DNA of 6,201 nucleotides from Clostridiaceae bacterium (GCA_029256485.1 JAQSXU010000193.1:1-6201), one strand, 5' to 3'. Positions 1-5,972 are shown, counted from the stretch's first letter. The notes: generated by a model from the letters alone, not told the origin. Program-made: numbers and translations.

Positions 1-32
1 TTAATTTTTTCTTTGACTGTATATTTAGACAT
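1..32 (-). CDS. IS3-family (IS150-like) transposase OrfA, N-terminal fragment cut by window edge
   Basis: Read on the minus strand, an ATG at 32-30 opens a frame beginning MSKYTVKEKI and runs off the left edge. It is preceded by GGAGG at 45-41 with 8 nt spacing, a proper clostridial ribosome binding site. N-termini of the form MSKYT-x-EEK are typical of OrfA helix-turn-helix proteins of the IS150 group of IS3-family elements, which recognise the element ends and, by frameshifting into OrfB, make the DDE transposase. Just upstream lies a sequence that looks like the terminal inverted repeat of that group. Only ten codons are visible, so the family call rests on this short match plus the inverted repeat; another HTH-type transposase subunit is possible. 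Whether the element is intact cannot be seen. Confidence 0.6.
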   Translation of the reverse strand, partial: MSKYTVKEKI

Positions 33-39
33 AAAAAAT

Positions 40-88
40 TCCTCCAAAGTAGAATGTTTTGTGTATTTATACTGTCTACTTTAGAGGA
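40..88 (-). repeat. Inverted repeat in IS leader that can mask the OrfA ribosome binding site
   Basis: TCCTCCAAAGTAG (40-52) and CTACTTTAGAGGA (76-88) are inverted copies matching at 12 of 13 positions, separated by 23 nt. In a minus-strand transcript the inner arm contains the GGAGG of OrfA, so folding would hide it. A candidate -10 (TATAAA on the minus strand, 71-66) sits between the arms. A transcript starting from it would lack the outer arm and leave the site free, whereas read-through RNA from outside would fold. This is the logic known for several insertion sequences that block impinging transcription; its operation here is inferred. Confidence 0.5.
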
Positions 89-92
89 ATCA

Positions 93-277
93 TATCAAAA
101 TCTTAGCTCTTTTTTTCTTCGCAAAATTGGATTTTATAAGAGGGAGAAAGGCAGGAAACAAGCCAGAGTACAAGTGAGATTAGAGTTAATAAAAGCAAGA
201 AAAAAGAAAATTTACGCTATTGCTGGGTGGTTATGTGAGAATAGCATAAGTAAATGAGGGTTTGAGTCTCTGAACAA
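93..277. other. Stretch between IS end and operon control region, no convincing gene
   Basis: This stretch is less A/T-rich than its surroundings and purine-rich on the plus strand. A plus-strand frame stays open to a TGA at 255-257, and its translation is dominated by lysine and arginine. Its only ATG (54) lies inside the IS end and has no ribosome binding site, and I recognise no protein family. It could be the 3' remnant of a gene interrupted by the IS, or non-coding flank. A weak T-arm-like hairpin at 256-272 is not supported by a tRNA cloverleaf. Confidence 0.4.
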
Positions 278-308
278 TTGTACATAATTTATGCAAATTA
301 AGTATAAA
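278..308 (+). promoter_or_regulatory. Candidate promoter P1 of the defence operon
   Basis: TTGTAC (278-283) resembles a -35 and TATAAA (303-308) a -10 of the housekeeping sigma factor. The 19-nt spacer is longer than the ideal 17. The -10 lies inside the right arm of the perfect inverted repeat at 281-315, and the -35 overlaps its left arm, so a protein bound there would block it. The start point would be near 315, giving a leader of about 59 nt. In such A/T-rich DNA chance matches are common. Confidence 0.3.
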
Positions 309-315
309 TTATGTA
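281..315. promoter_or_regulatory. 12-bp perfect inverted repeat, candidate operator
   Basis: TACATAATTTAT (281-292) and ATAAATTATGTA (304-315) are perfect reverse complements with an 11-nt spacer. Arm centres are 23 bp apart, about two helical turns, which suits a dimeric repressor contacting one face of the helix. It overlaps candidate promoter P1 and lies upstream of candidate P2. No regulator gene is visible in the window that would obviously bind it; the small first gene is a possible but unsupported candidate. It is A/T only apart from one G/C pair per arm, so a chance origin is not excluded. Confidence 0.45.
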
Positions 316-323
316 AATATATG

Positions 324-354
324 ATACAATTATAATACAAATTTATACAAATTT
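324..354. repeat. Tandem 10-bp direct repeats over the promoter/leader
   Basis: ATACAAATTT occurs twice head to tail (335-344, 345-354). An imperfect copy, ATACAATTAT, lies at 324-333, one base before. The spacing is one helical turn, so all copies face the same side of the DNA. They overlap candidate P2 and end 6 nt before the ribosome binding site. They could be protein binding sites or simple low-complexity expansion. Confidence 0.45.
331..336 (+). promoter_or_regulatory. Candidate -10 box P2 of the defence operon
   Basis: TATAAT is a consensus -10 hexamer. No good -35 lies 16-18 nt upstream, though an overlapping extended -10 (TG-A-TACAAT, 322-330) is an alternative on the same stretch. 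A start near 343 would give a leader of about 30 nt that includes the ribosome binding site at 361-366, a natural arrangement. P1 and P2 cannot be ranked from sequence alone. Confidence 0.35.
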
Positions 355-360
355 TAATTA

Positions 361-366
361 AGGAGG
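361..366 (+). promoter_or_regulatory. Ribosome binding site fixing the GTG start at 374
   Basis: AGGAGG, continuing as GGGG-rich sequence to 368, is a full anti-Shine-Dalgarno match. The nearest ATG (372-374) is followed at once by TGA, so it cannot start a protein. GTG at 374-376, 7 nt from the site, opens the 77-codon frame. This overlap of a dead ATG with the true GTG can mislead start callers. Confidence 0.8.
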
Positions 367-373
367 GGTTGAT

Positions 374-607
374 GTGAATACTTACTATAAAAACCAAAAA
401 GATATAAGCGTAGCACTAAATTTTATTATTGATAGTTATTGGGAAAAAAAGATTAGTGAGAAAGAAATGATAGATAAGGTTAATTCTATTTTGGAGAATA
501 ATAAAGAAAAAATAATTTCTAATGATAAATATACAGCAGTAATTATACACAGATGTGGAAAAAAGAGATTGGAACTTGTAGATAAGGTTAGTAGGGAGTG
601 GAAATAG
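374..607 (+). CDS. Small conserved-looking clostridial protein (77 aa), first gene of the defence operon
   Basis: A 77-residue soluble protein with no signal peptide or membrane segment starts at GTG 374 behind a full AGGAGG. The sequence is mostly helical. A first segment (about 7-36) includes the SYWEKKIS stretch, a second helix covers about 31-50, and the C-terminal part holds CGKKRLE at 61-67 followed by a basic tail. This outline matches a short clostridial family that I recall as TIGR04540, whose function I do not know; the assignment is from memory and not certain. The gene ends with TAG directly against the ATG of the next gene, with no gap, so the two are almost certainly co-transcribed and translationally coupled. 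Being first under the operator-like repeats, it could be a regulator, an antitoxin-like modulator or a small structural subunit. No DNA-binding motif can be claimed. Confidence 0.85.
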   Translation: MNTYYKNQKDISVALNFIIDSYWEKKISEKEMIDKVNSILENNKEKIISNDKYTAVIIHRCGKKRLELVDKVSREWK

Positions 608-1981
608 ATGAATGATATTGATATGTATATAAGTTTAATCAATGAAATAGAGGCGAATAGCATTCTAAAGGCCCTTGAATGTAATGTTCGTGTTAATAAT
701 TTAGAATTAATGAGAACAAAAATAAAAACAATTTTGAGAGGAGGTCATTCTTTTAAAAAAGTAAAAGGAAATCCTTTTATGAATATCTTAGTAAGGCATA
801 AGAAAAAACAGTGGGATTCCCTTAATGAAAAAGAATTTTTTGTAGTATTGAATAAAGATTCTAATAATATACCAGACTATGTAAAGTTTGCAAACTTGCT
901 ATTAAAGTATCCAGATAAAAAGAATGAATATATAGAACTAATAAATAAAAATAAAAATGAAAATAAATATATTTTTGATTTTGATTTAAAATTTGATAAT
1001 AAGGGTGAGATAAAAGAATACTGCTCTAAGTTGTTAAACAGTAAAGAGAGTACAATGGATAAATTAAAAGATTATGTGATTAAAGCTTCAGAGCGTGATT
1101 TATTAAACACAGACATTGGAATTCTAAAAGATATTAAAAATTGGGATATAATAAAGTTATACAATAATTTAAAAACAGATAATGAACAATTAAATATGTT
1201 TATGAAATTTGAGTATTTAAGAGAACATGATGATATTGATATAGAAATATTTAATAAGTTTTCACATGATATTATTATTTACTTGCTTTATTTATTTGAT
1301 GAATCTTGTGCAGATATTTCAAAAATAGAAGTAAATAAATTAAAAGTAGAATTGATTGAAAGACAGAATTATAATAAAAAATTAGAAAAAGAAAATTTAG
1401 AAAAAGAAAAAGAAATTAAGAAGTTAATAAAAGAACTAAAAAATGATACATCATTAGTAAAATTGGAAGCAGAAGAATTTGAAAAATTAAAATTAGAACT
1501 TGAAGAAATGAAATCACAGATTTATAAATATTCTAATGATAATAAGAATTTAATAAAACAAAAAGAAGATTTAAAAAATAAAAATGGCATGTTAAATAAC
1601 GAATTAAAAAGTAATAAAAAAGAGTTGGAGTCTTATATTAATCAAATAAAGAATACTGAGTTATATTATGAGTGTAGTTTCCCTCAAAATTATAGTGAGA
1701 AGATATTTGGAGTTATATATAATATGGATATTAATATAGCAAAAGTTATATTTAATGAAGTTGAATTTATAAATATAGATGAATGGAAAAATAATATTGA
1801 TAACGTTAGAAAAATTTATGTTCAAATAGAAGGTATATCAACAAGAGAATTAAACAAAATAAAAAATTATTGTAGTAAAAATGGAATAGAATTTAAGCAA
1901 AGCATTTCAATCTGTGATGAAAAAAATTTAATCGAAGTAGTATCGATGATAAAAAATAATCATGTTGGGGGATTAAAGTAA
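608..1981 (+). CDS. Coiled-coil protein with DUF2325-like C-terminal domain, accessory subunit of an McrBC-like system
   Basis: The start ATG at 608 abuts the previous stop and has AGGGAG (593-598) 9 nt upstream. Three regions are visible. Residues 1-235 are helical and charged, with no recognised family. Residues about 236-350 are Lys/Glu-rich with leucine heptads, a long coiled coil typical of oligomerisation or scaffolding. Residues about 357-452 alternate strands and helices and end in a segment (about 399-448) that resembles the second half of DUF2325: a beta strand VRKIYVQI, then IST, then KIKNYCSKNGIEF (417-429), then a terminal helix. DUF2325 proteins often carry coiled coils before this domain. 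The glycine-rich first half of DUF2325 is not evident, so the domain would be degenerate. No transmembrane segment is convincing; DIIIYLLYLF (221-230) is too short. The last A of its TAA is the first base of the McrB-like ATG, implying coupled translation and probably a complex. It is not part of classical McrBC. Its role as sensor, adaptor or scaffold is inference. Confidence 0.88.
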   Translation: MNDIDMYISLINEIEANSILKALECNVRVNNLELMRTKIKTILRGGHSFKKVKGNPFMNILVRHKKKQWDSLNEKEFFVVLNKDSNNIPDYVKFANLLLKYPDKKNEYIELINKNKNENKYIFDFDLKFDNKGEIKEYCSKLLNSKESTMDKLKDYVIKASERDLLNTDIGILKDIKNWDIIKLYNNLKTDNEQLNMFMKFEYLREHDDIDIEIFNKFSHDIIIYLLYLFDESCADISKIEVNKLKVELIERQNYNKKLEKENLEKEKEIKKLIKELKNDTSLVKLEAEEFEKLKLELEEMKSQIYKYSNDNKNLIKQKEDLKNKNGMLNNELKSNKKELESYINQIKNTELYYECSFPQNYSEKIFGVIYNMDINIAKVIFNEVEFINIDEWKNNIDNVRKIYVQIEGISTRELNKIKNYCSKNGIEFKQSISICDEKNLIEVVSMIKNNHVGGLK

Positions 1982-3990
1982 TGTTATCTCAAGAAAATAA
2001 AAATAGATTAATAAAATCAAATCAATGTTATATAGTAGGAATGTTAGCAGAAAATGAGGAATTTTACCCATCAGGTGATACGCAAGAGTCAGTAACAACT
2101 TTAAAGAATTCTAATTATATTATTTTCTATTTGAAGGCATTGAGTAGTGACCCAGAGCCTATCAGTGAATTGATTGACCCGGAATTAGGAAATCCATTAT
2201 ATATTGGGTTAGATTACGTCCAAAATAGTTGGCTTGTTCCATATACCTATAAATTGACGGAAAATATTGTTCAAAAAAAGCAAATGATATATGAAAAACT
2301 AAGAAATAAGATAATTATATTTAAACCACAAATTAATTTTTCTAATAAGGAAGAAAGAGACAAGCCTTTTAAAAATGCAATTGTAGTGAATGTTGACTCT
2401 GACATTGAAGCTAATCAAGAGTTAGAATTTATCCCTGTTCCTACAATGGAAATAAGTAATAAAGATTTTGAAAAGAAATTAATGGATGGAAGTAGTATTA
2501 TATTATCAGACTATAGCCATCAAATGATTCCGCCAGAACACATTATTTGTAATAATTATTTATATTTTGATTTCCCTGAATGGACAAAATCAAGTAATGA
2601 TTCAGGGTGGATATGCGAAAAACTTGCTAATAGCATAAAGCGTTTAAAAATTAGCTTAGATAATAGTGATATGGATGGAAAGATAATTACAATTACAGGG
2701 GTTAATCTTATATTCATAGATAAAATATTTCTTTTTAATTTGGAGAAAAATGGAAACGTGGAAAATATAACTGACCCTATAAATGATGTGGATACAAATA
2801 TTGTAAATGTAAACGACCAGGAAAATGATAACACTATAAATAATGAAGCTATTCAAAAAGAGGCTATGTTTATAAATGCATTTAAAGAATATACAGTAGA
2901 TTATAATTTATGCTATTCAAAAGAAGATTTAATTAATTTGCATACTTGCGTAAAGACTAATCCATTAACTATATTGGCAGGTATGTCTGGTACTGGTAAA
3001 TCAGAATTAGCAAATGTATATGCGAAAATGTTAAAAGCATCTGAAAAAAATGGAACATTCTTATTTTTACCAATAAGTCCATCTTATACAGAGCCAGGAG
3101 ATATCTTAGGATTTTTAAATAATACTACAGGCTTGTTTATACCATCTGAAACAGGACTTACAGATTTTCTTATACATGCAATGGAAAACCCTAAAACAAT
3201 GCATCTTGTAGTTTTTGATGAAATGAACCTCTCACAAGTAGAATATTGGTTTTCGCCTTTTATTTCATTATTGGAAAGAAAGCCAGAGGATAGAAGATTG
3301 TTCTTATATAATTCTGAAACATATTGCATTAATAAAAAAACGTATCCGCCTTCTATATTAATAGGAGATAATGTTAAGTTTATAGGAACTGTAAATATTG
3401 ATGAAACTACTAAAGATTTTTCGGACAGGCTTCTTGATAGAGCAAATATAATAAATTTAGAAAAGCAGAGATTGGCAACTTTTAGAGAAGAAGTTAAAGA
3501 GTTAAACTTTAATAATACTGATTATATGAATTATATTTGTGAAAAGGCTGACGAATATCAATCGTGGATAAAGAAAGATAAGTGGGTAGAAGCTTATACA
3601 GATGAAGAAACTAAATTCTTAGACAACCTTCATGATTTATTAAATAAGTGTGATGAACAAAAGGGAGTATCTTTTAGAATAGCAAAGAAAATGGAAGAGT
3701 ATATATCAAATATACCAGTTAATACAGATGGAACAGCAATGATTTCTAAAGGTGAAGCTTTTGATATTCAAATAAAGCAAAGATTAATAACTAAAATCAA
3801 AGGAACAGAGAAAAAGTATGGTAAATTAATTGGAGTAATAAAAGATAATGAAAGAGATGAACCAATGAACAGTGAATTATACAATTTCTTTAATTCAGAA
3901 GAGGCTTTGGCAATCAGTAACTTTAATAGAACTAAGGCAGAAATAGTAAGAAAGGCTAAAGAATTAGGAGCATATGGATATGCAAACTAA
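1981..3990 (+). CDS. McrB-like AAA+ NTPase motor subunit
   Basis: This 669-residue protein has three parts. Residues 1-255 are an alpha/beta region I do not recognise, in the place where McrB-type proteins carry their target-recognition domain. Residues about 256-288 are an Asn/Asp-rich, probably disordered linker. Residues about 300-669 are the AAA+ motor. Walker A is GMSGTGKS at 334-341 (K340). Walker B is LVVFDE at 409-414, running into MNLSQVEYWF, a sequence characteristic of McrB-like motors. A sensor-1/second-motif region GTVNIDETT begins at 469, followed by FSDRLLDRAN (480-489), where R483 or R487 could be the arginine finger. A helical lid follows to the C-terminus. Classical McrB uses GTP and carries MNxxDR; here the equivalent reads VNIDET, so nucleotide choice should not be assumed. 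In known systems the motor forms a hexameric ring stimulated by the McrC partner, which is the next gene. Start: ATG 1981 overlaps the previous stop by 1 nt, with GGGGG at 1967-1971. Expected to be cytoplasmic. Confidence 0.92.
   Translation: MLSQENKNRLIKSNQCYIVGMLAENEEFYPSGDTQESVTTLKNSNYIIFYLKALSSDPEPISELIDPELGNPLYIGLDYVQNSWLVPYTYKLTENIVQKKQMIYEKLRNKIIIFKPQINFSNKEERDKPFKNAIVVNVDSDIEANQELEFIPVPTMEISNKDFEKKLMDGSSIILSDYSHQMIPPEHIICNNYLYFDFPEWTKSSNDSGWICEKLANSIKRLKISLDNSDMDGKIITITGVNLIFIDKIFLFNLEKNGNVENITDPINDVDTNIVNVNDQENDNTINNEAIQKEAMFINAFKEYTVDYNLCYSKEDLINLHTCVKTNPLTILAGMSGTGKSELANVYAKMLKASEKNGTFLFLPISPSYTEPGDILGFLNNTTGLFIPSETGLTDFLIHAMENPKTMHLVVFDEMNLSQVEYWFSPFISLLERKPEDRRLFLYNSETYCINKKTYPPSILIGDNVKFIGTVNIDETTKDFSDRLLDRANIINLEKQRLATFREEVKELNFNNTDYMNYICEKADEYQSWIKKDKWVEAYTDEETKFLDNLHDLLNKCDEQKGVSFRIAKKMEEYISNIPVNTDGTAMISKGEAFDIQIKQRLITKIKGTEKKYGKLIGVIKDNERDEPMNSELYNFFNSEEALAISNFNRTKAEIVRKAKELGAYGYAN
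3966..3970 (+). promoter_or_regulatory. Ribosome binding site deciding the start of the McrC-like gene
   Basis: AGGAG lies inside the end of the McrB-like gene. The first in-frame ATG (3974) is only 3 nt away, too close for efficient initiation. The second (3980, codon 3) is 9 nt away, an ideal distance. The second ATG is therefore the more likely start, giving a 616-residue product and an 11-nt overlap with the upstream gene. Confidence 0.6.
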
Positions 3991-5830
3991 ATTAACTTTT
4001 TGTTCATATACTATTAACAATGGAAGAATTGTGCAAACATATGAAAAAGAGCCTATTATAATAAATGAAAGCTCCAATGAAAAATTACAGGATAAAACCT
4101 TAATATTTTCTGAGTATGATAAAATAATAATAAAATTTGAAAGCGATGATGACAATGCCTTTCTTGAAATAGATAGTAGTATGTCTGAATATCCATTACA
4201 AATAAAGTCAAGTGATGAAATAGTTGTGTTAACAGAAGCAGGAGCCCATGAGTCAATGCTTACACCTGGATATTATGGAATAAGAGTAATAACATCTTTC
4301 AAAACATATACTGGATTATATTTAATAAAATCTAAATCTGTTGATTGGGATGGAATTGTAAATTTAAGAAGATATCTTGAAACAGTTATGGCTGGATTAT
4401 CTCAAAATTTATATATTCAAAGAATGGTTGGTCAAAAGAATGTATATGGAGATGAAAATTACTCGATATCAAAGATGTATTCTTATATAAAAAATAATAT
4501 TGAAAGTGTTATTAATAGTATTGATAGTATAATAAAAAATCCGCTTACAGATGTTAAGAAGGAATATAAAGAACAATATTATTCTAAGAAAAGTGACTTA
4601 AAAAGTCAAAGATGGTTATGTACAAAAGGATTAAATAAAAATAAAAATATTCATTTTCCTGATATAGTATATGAAAAAAAGTCTTTCTTAAACAAAGATA
4701 CTACTGAAAATTGTTACACTAAGCAAATACTTCAAAAAATATTAGAGTATGTAATATCTTTTGAGAGTAGCTATCAAATTGTAAATAATGATTTAATAAA
4801 GACAATTGAAAAGAAAACTAAAAAGTACAATTCAGAAAAAATTATGTTTGAAAAAGTAAGAGATGATAGGATTGTTAGTCCTGAACATAAGTATAATAAA
4901 GGGAAAGAACTTGAATTTTTAAAAAATGATATATACAAATTAATCGAACGCTCTAAGTTTATGGAAGAAACGATGCTAATTTTAAGAAAAATAAAGGCCA
5001 TGTTATTACGATACATAAATGAAACATGGTTAAATGAGATTTCATATTTAAATAAAAGATTGAAGTTATCTCAAAAAATCTTAAAAGATAATAGATATTA
5101 TCAGATTTATGATTTTTACTTAAATCTTTGTGCTATAGAACAAGATGAGCCAAAGACAAGAAAGCCTTATTTTCCAAGTAAAAATTCGCCAAAGTTATTT
5201 GAATATTATTCAGTAGTATTAGTTATTAATATCTTAATGAATAATAGATTTGAGTGGAAGAATGGTTGGTTAGCTAATAACGTAGGTGAAGAATTGTTTA
5301 ATGGAGAAATTCCAACCGACAAACCTCTTGTTTTTATAAGTAAAGATTCTGCATATAGAATTGAGGTTCTATATGAAAAAATTGTTCAATCTAATACAAC
5401 CGTTATGGAGAATAATATAAGTGACTTTGTTAGAATGAACGCAACTCATTATAAACCTGATATTATGGTGAGTATGTTTGATAATAAAACAGGAGAACTA
5501 ATAAAGACAGTTGTAGTAGAAGTAAAGTGTTGTAAGAGTGATAACCTGCAAACTAAAAATGGTCCTTCTAAGGCGATTGAGCAGGTAAAAAATTATTATA
5601 ATTTTGGATATTATGATAAAGAGATTATAGGAAGAAATAAAACAAAAAGAGCAGTAGTTGAAGAGATTATAATTTTATATCCGAAACAGGAGAAAGTAAT
5701 ACAATATCAGTATGATGATTTACCTCTATGTTTTATACAAATAGAAGCAAATGATTTAGATGATGTGACTAAACATTATGGATATAGTGAATTTGAGAAT
5801 GAAGTAATGTCTTGTTTAGCTATTTTTTAG
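3974..5830 (+). CDS. McrC-like DUF2357 protein with PD-(D/E)XK nuclease domain
   Basis: This is the nuclease partner of the McrB-like motor. Numbering is from ATG 3974; the likelier start is ATG 3980. Residues 1-115 are beta-rich, ending in TGLYLIKS. Residues about 120-390 correspond to the DUF2357 region of McrC relatives, including DTTENCYTK (242-250), comparable to the D-x-x-EN-x-x-x-K motif of that family, and long charged helices (about 270-372). Residues about 405-600 form the nuclease: an acidic helix LFEYYS (408-413, E410), then KPDIMV with P495-D496, a hairpin, and VVVEVKC with E516-V-K518. E410, D496, E516 and K518 are the probable metal-binding and catalytic residues, and Q537 in AIEQVKNYY is a likely supporting residue. 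In McrBC systems this subunit bridges to the centre of the motor ring, stimulates NTP hydrolysis and cuts DNA. The active site looks intact. It is the last gene of the operon, overlapping the motor gene, which supports fixed stoichiometry. Whether the substrate is modified DNA, unmodified phage DNA or RNA cannot be read from the sequence. Confidence 0.9.
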   Translation: MDMQTKLTFCSYTINNGRIVQTYEKEPIIINESSNEKLQDKTLIFSEYDKIIIKFESDDDNAFLEIDSSMSEYPLQIKSSDEIVVLTEAGAHESMLTPGYYGIRVITSFKTYTGLYLIKSKSVDWDGIVNLRRYLETVMAGLSQNLYIQRMVGQKNVYGDENYSISKMYSYIKNNIESVINSIDSIIKNPLTDVKKEYKEQYYSKKSDLKSQRWLCTKGLNKNKNIHFPDIVYEKKSFLNKDTTENCYTKQILQKILEYVISFESSYQIVNNDLIKTIEKKTKKYNSEKIMFEKVRDDRIVSPEHKYNKGKELEFLKNDIYKLIERSKFMEETMLILRKIKAMLLRYINETWLNEISYLNKRLKLSQKILKDNRYYQIYDFYLNLCAIEQDEPKTRKPYFPSKNSPKLFEYYSVVLVINILMNNRFEWKNGWLANNVGEELFNGEIPTDKPLVFISKDSAYRIEVLYEKIVQSNTTVMENNISDFVRMNATHYKPDIMVSMFDNKTGELIKTVVVEVKCCKSDNLQTKNGPSKAIEQVKNYYNFGYYDKEIIGRNKTKRAVVEEIIILYPKQEKVIQYQYDDLPLCFIQIEANDLDDVTKHYGYSEFENEVMSCLAIF

Positions 5831-5935
5831 AAGGCTAATATATAGTGATTAAAGGTTAGCTAAGAAAGTGATATTGAATGCCATCATTTTAGGTGAGAAT
5901 TTTTTAGCAAGGTTTATTAGAATTTTTAGAAGAAT

Positions 5936-5966
5936 GGGGAGAAGAGGGGATTGAATGTGGGGAGGG
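5936..5966 (+). other. G-rich four-run tract, potential G-quadruplex
   Basis: Three GGGG runs (5936-5939, 5946-5949, 5959-5962) and a GGG run (5964-5966) occur on the plus strand with loops of 6, 9 and 1 nt. The whole tract contains no C and stands out sharply from the A/T-rich surroundings. It satisfies a relaxed four-run G-quadruplex pattern. It would be present in any operon mRNA that extends past the stop at 5830. Folding is inferred from pattern only. Confidence 0.45.
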
Positions 5967-5972
5967 TATCCT

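Larger units (their letters stand above)
1..92 (-). mobile_element. Left end of an IS3-family/IS150-like insertion sequence
   Basis: On the minus strand the sequence TGATTCCTCTAAAGTAGACA (92 down to 73) begins with TG and carries the CTAAAGTAGACA core that resembles ends of IS150-group elements. It lies directly upstream of the OrfA start at 32. The outer boundary at 92 is inferred from the TG dinucleotide that IS3-family ends begin with. The other end and the short target duplication lie outside the window, so the boundary cannot be confirmed here. The IS points away from the defence operon and would not supply its promoter on the plus strand in any obvious way. Confidence 0.55.

Noticed and set aside
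54..257. Plus-strand 67-codon open frame
   Set aside because: Its ATG is inside the IS end with no ribosome binding site, it crosses the inferred IS boundary, and its Lys/Arg-rich product matches nothing I know. Its 3' part is kept only as a possible remnant.
256..272. T-arm-like hairpin (GAGGG, TTTGAGT loop, CTCTG)
   Set aside because: Only four of five stem pairs form, and no acceptor, D or anticodon arms of a tRNA can be found upstream.
212..397. Minus-strand 61-codon frame over the operon control region
   Set aside because: It has no ribosome binding site, its composition follows from A/T-rich DNA, and it overlaps the promoter region and the start of a well-supported gene.
436..663. Minus-strand Ile/Ser/Phe-rich frame
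   Set aside because: It is antisense to the first two operon genes; the hydrophobic translation is what A-rich coding strands give in reverse.
1320..1660. A-rich low-complexity repeats in the second gene
   Set aside because: They are explained by Lys/Glu/Asn codons of a coiled coil in an A/T-rich genome; there is no exact tandem unit and no sign of a CRISPR or frameshift site.
2556..2856. Two minus-strand frames inside the McrB-like gene
   Set aside because: They are antisense shadows of a gene with clear AAA+ motifs and have no start signals.
235..5900. GTGAGAAT on both sides of the operon (235-242 and 5893-5900)
   Set aside because: Eight bases shared over this distance is expected by chance; no longer flanking direct repeat or integrase supports an attachment site.
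5882..5905. CATC/GGTG hairpin followed by six T
   Set aside because: The stem has only four pairs, one of them G-T, and four bases separate it from the T run, so it is too weak to call a terminator.
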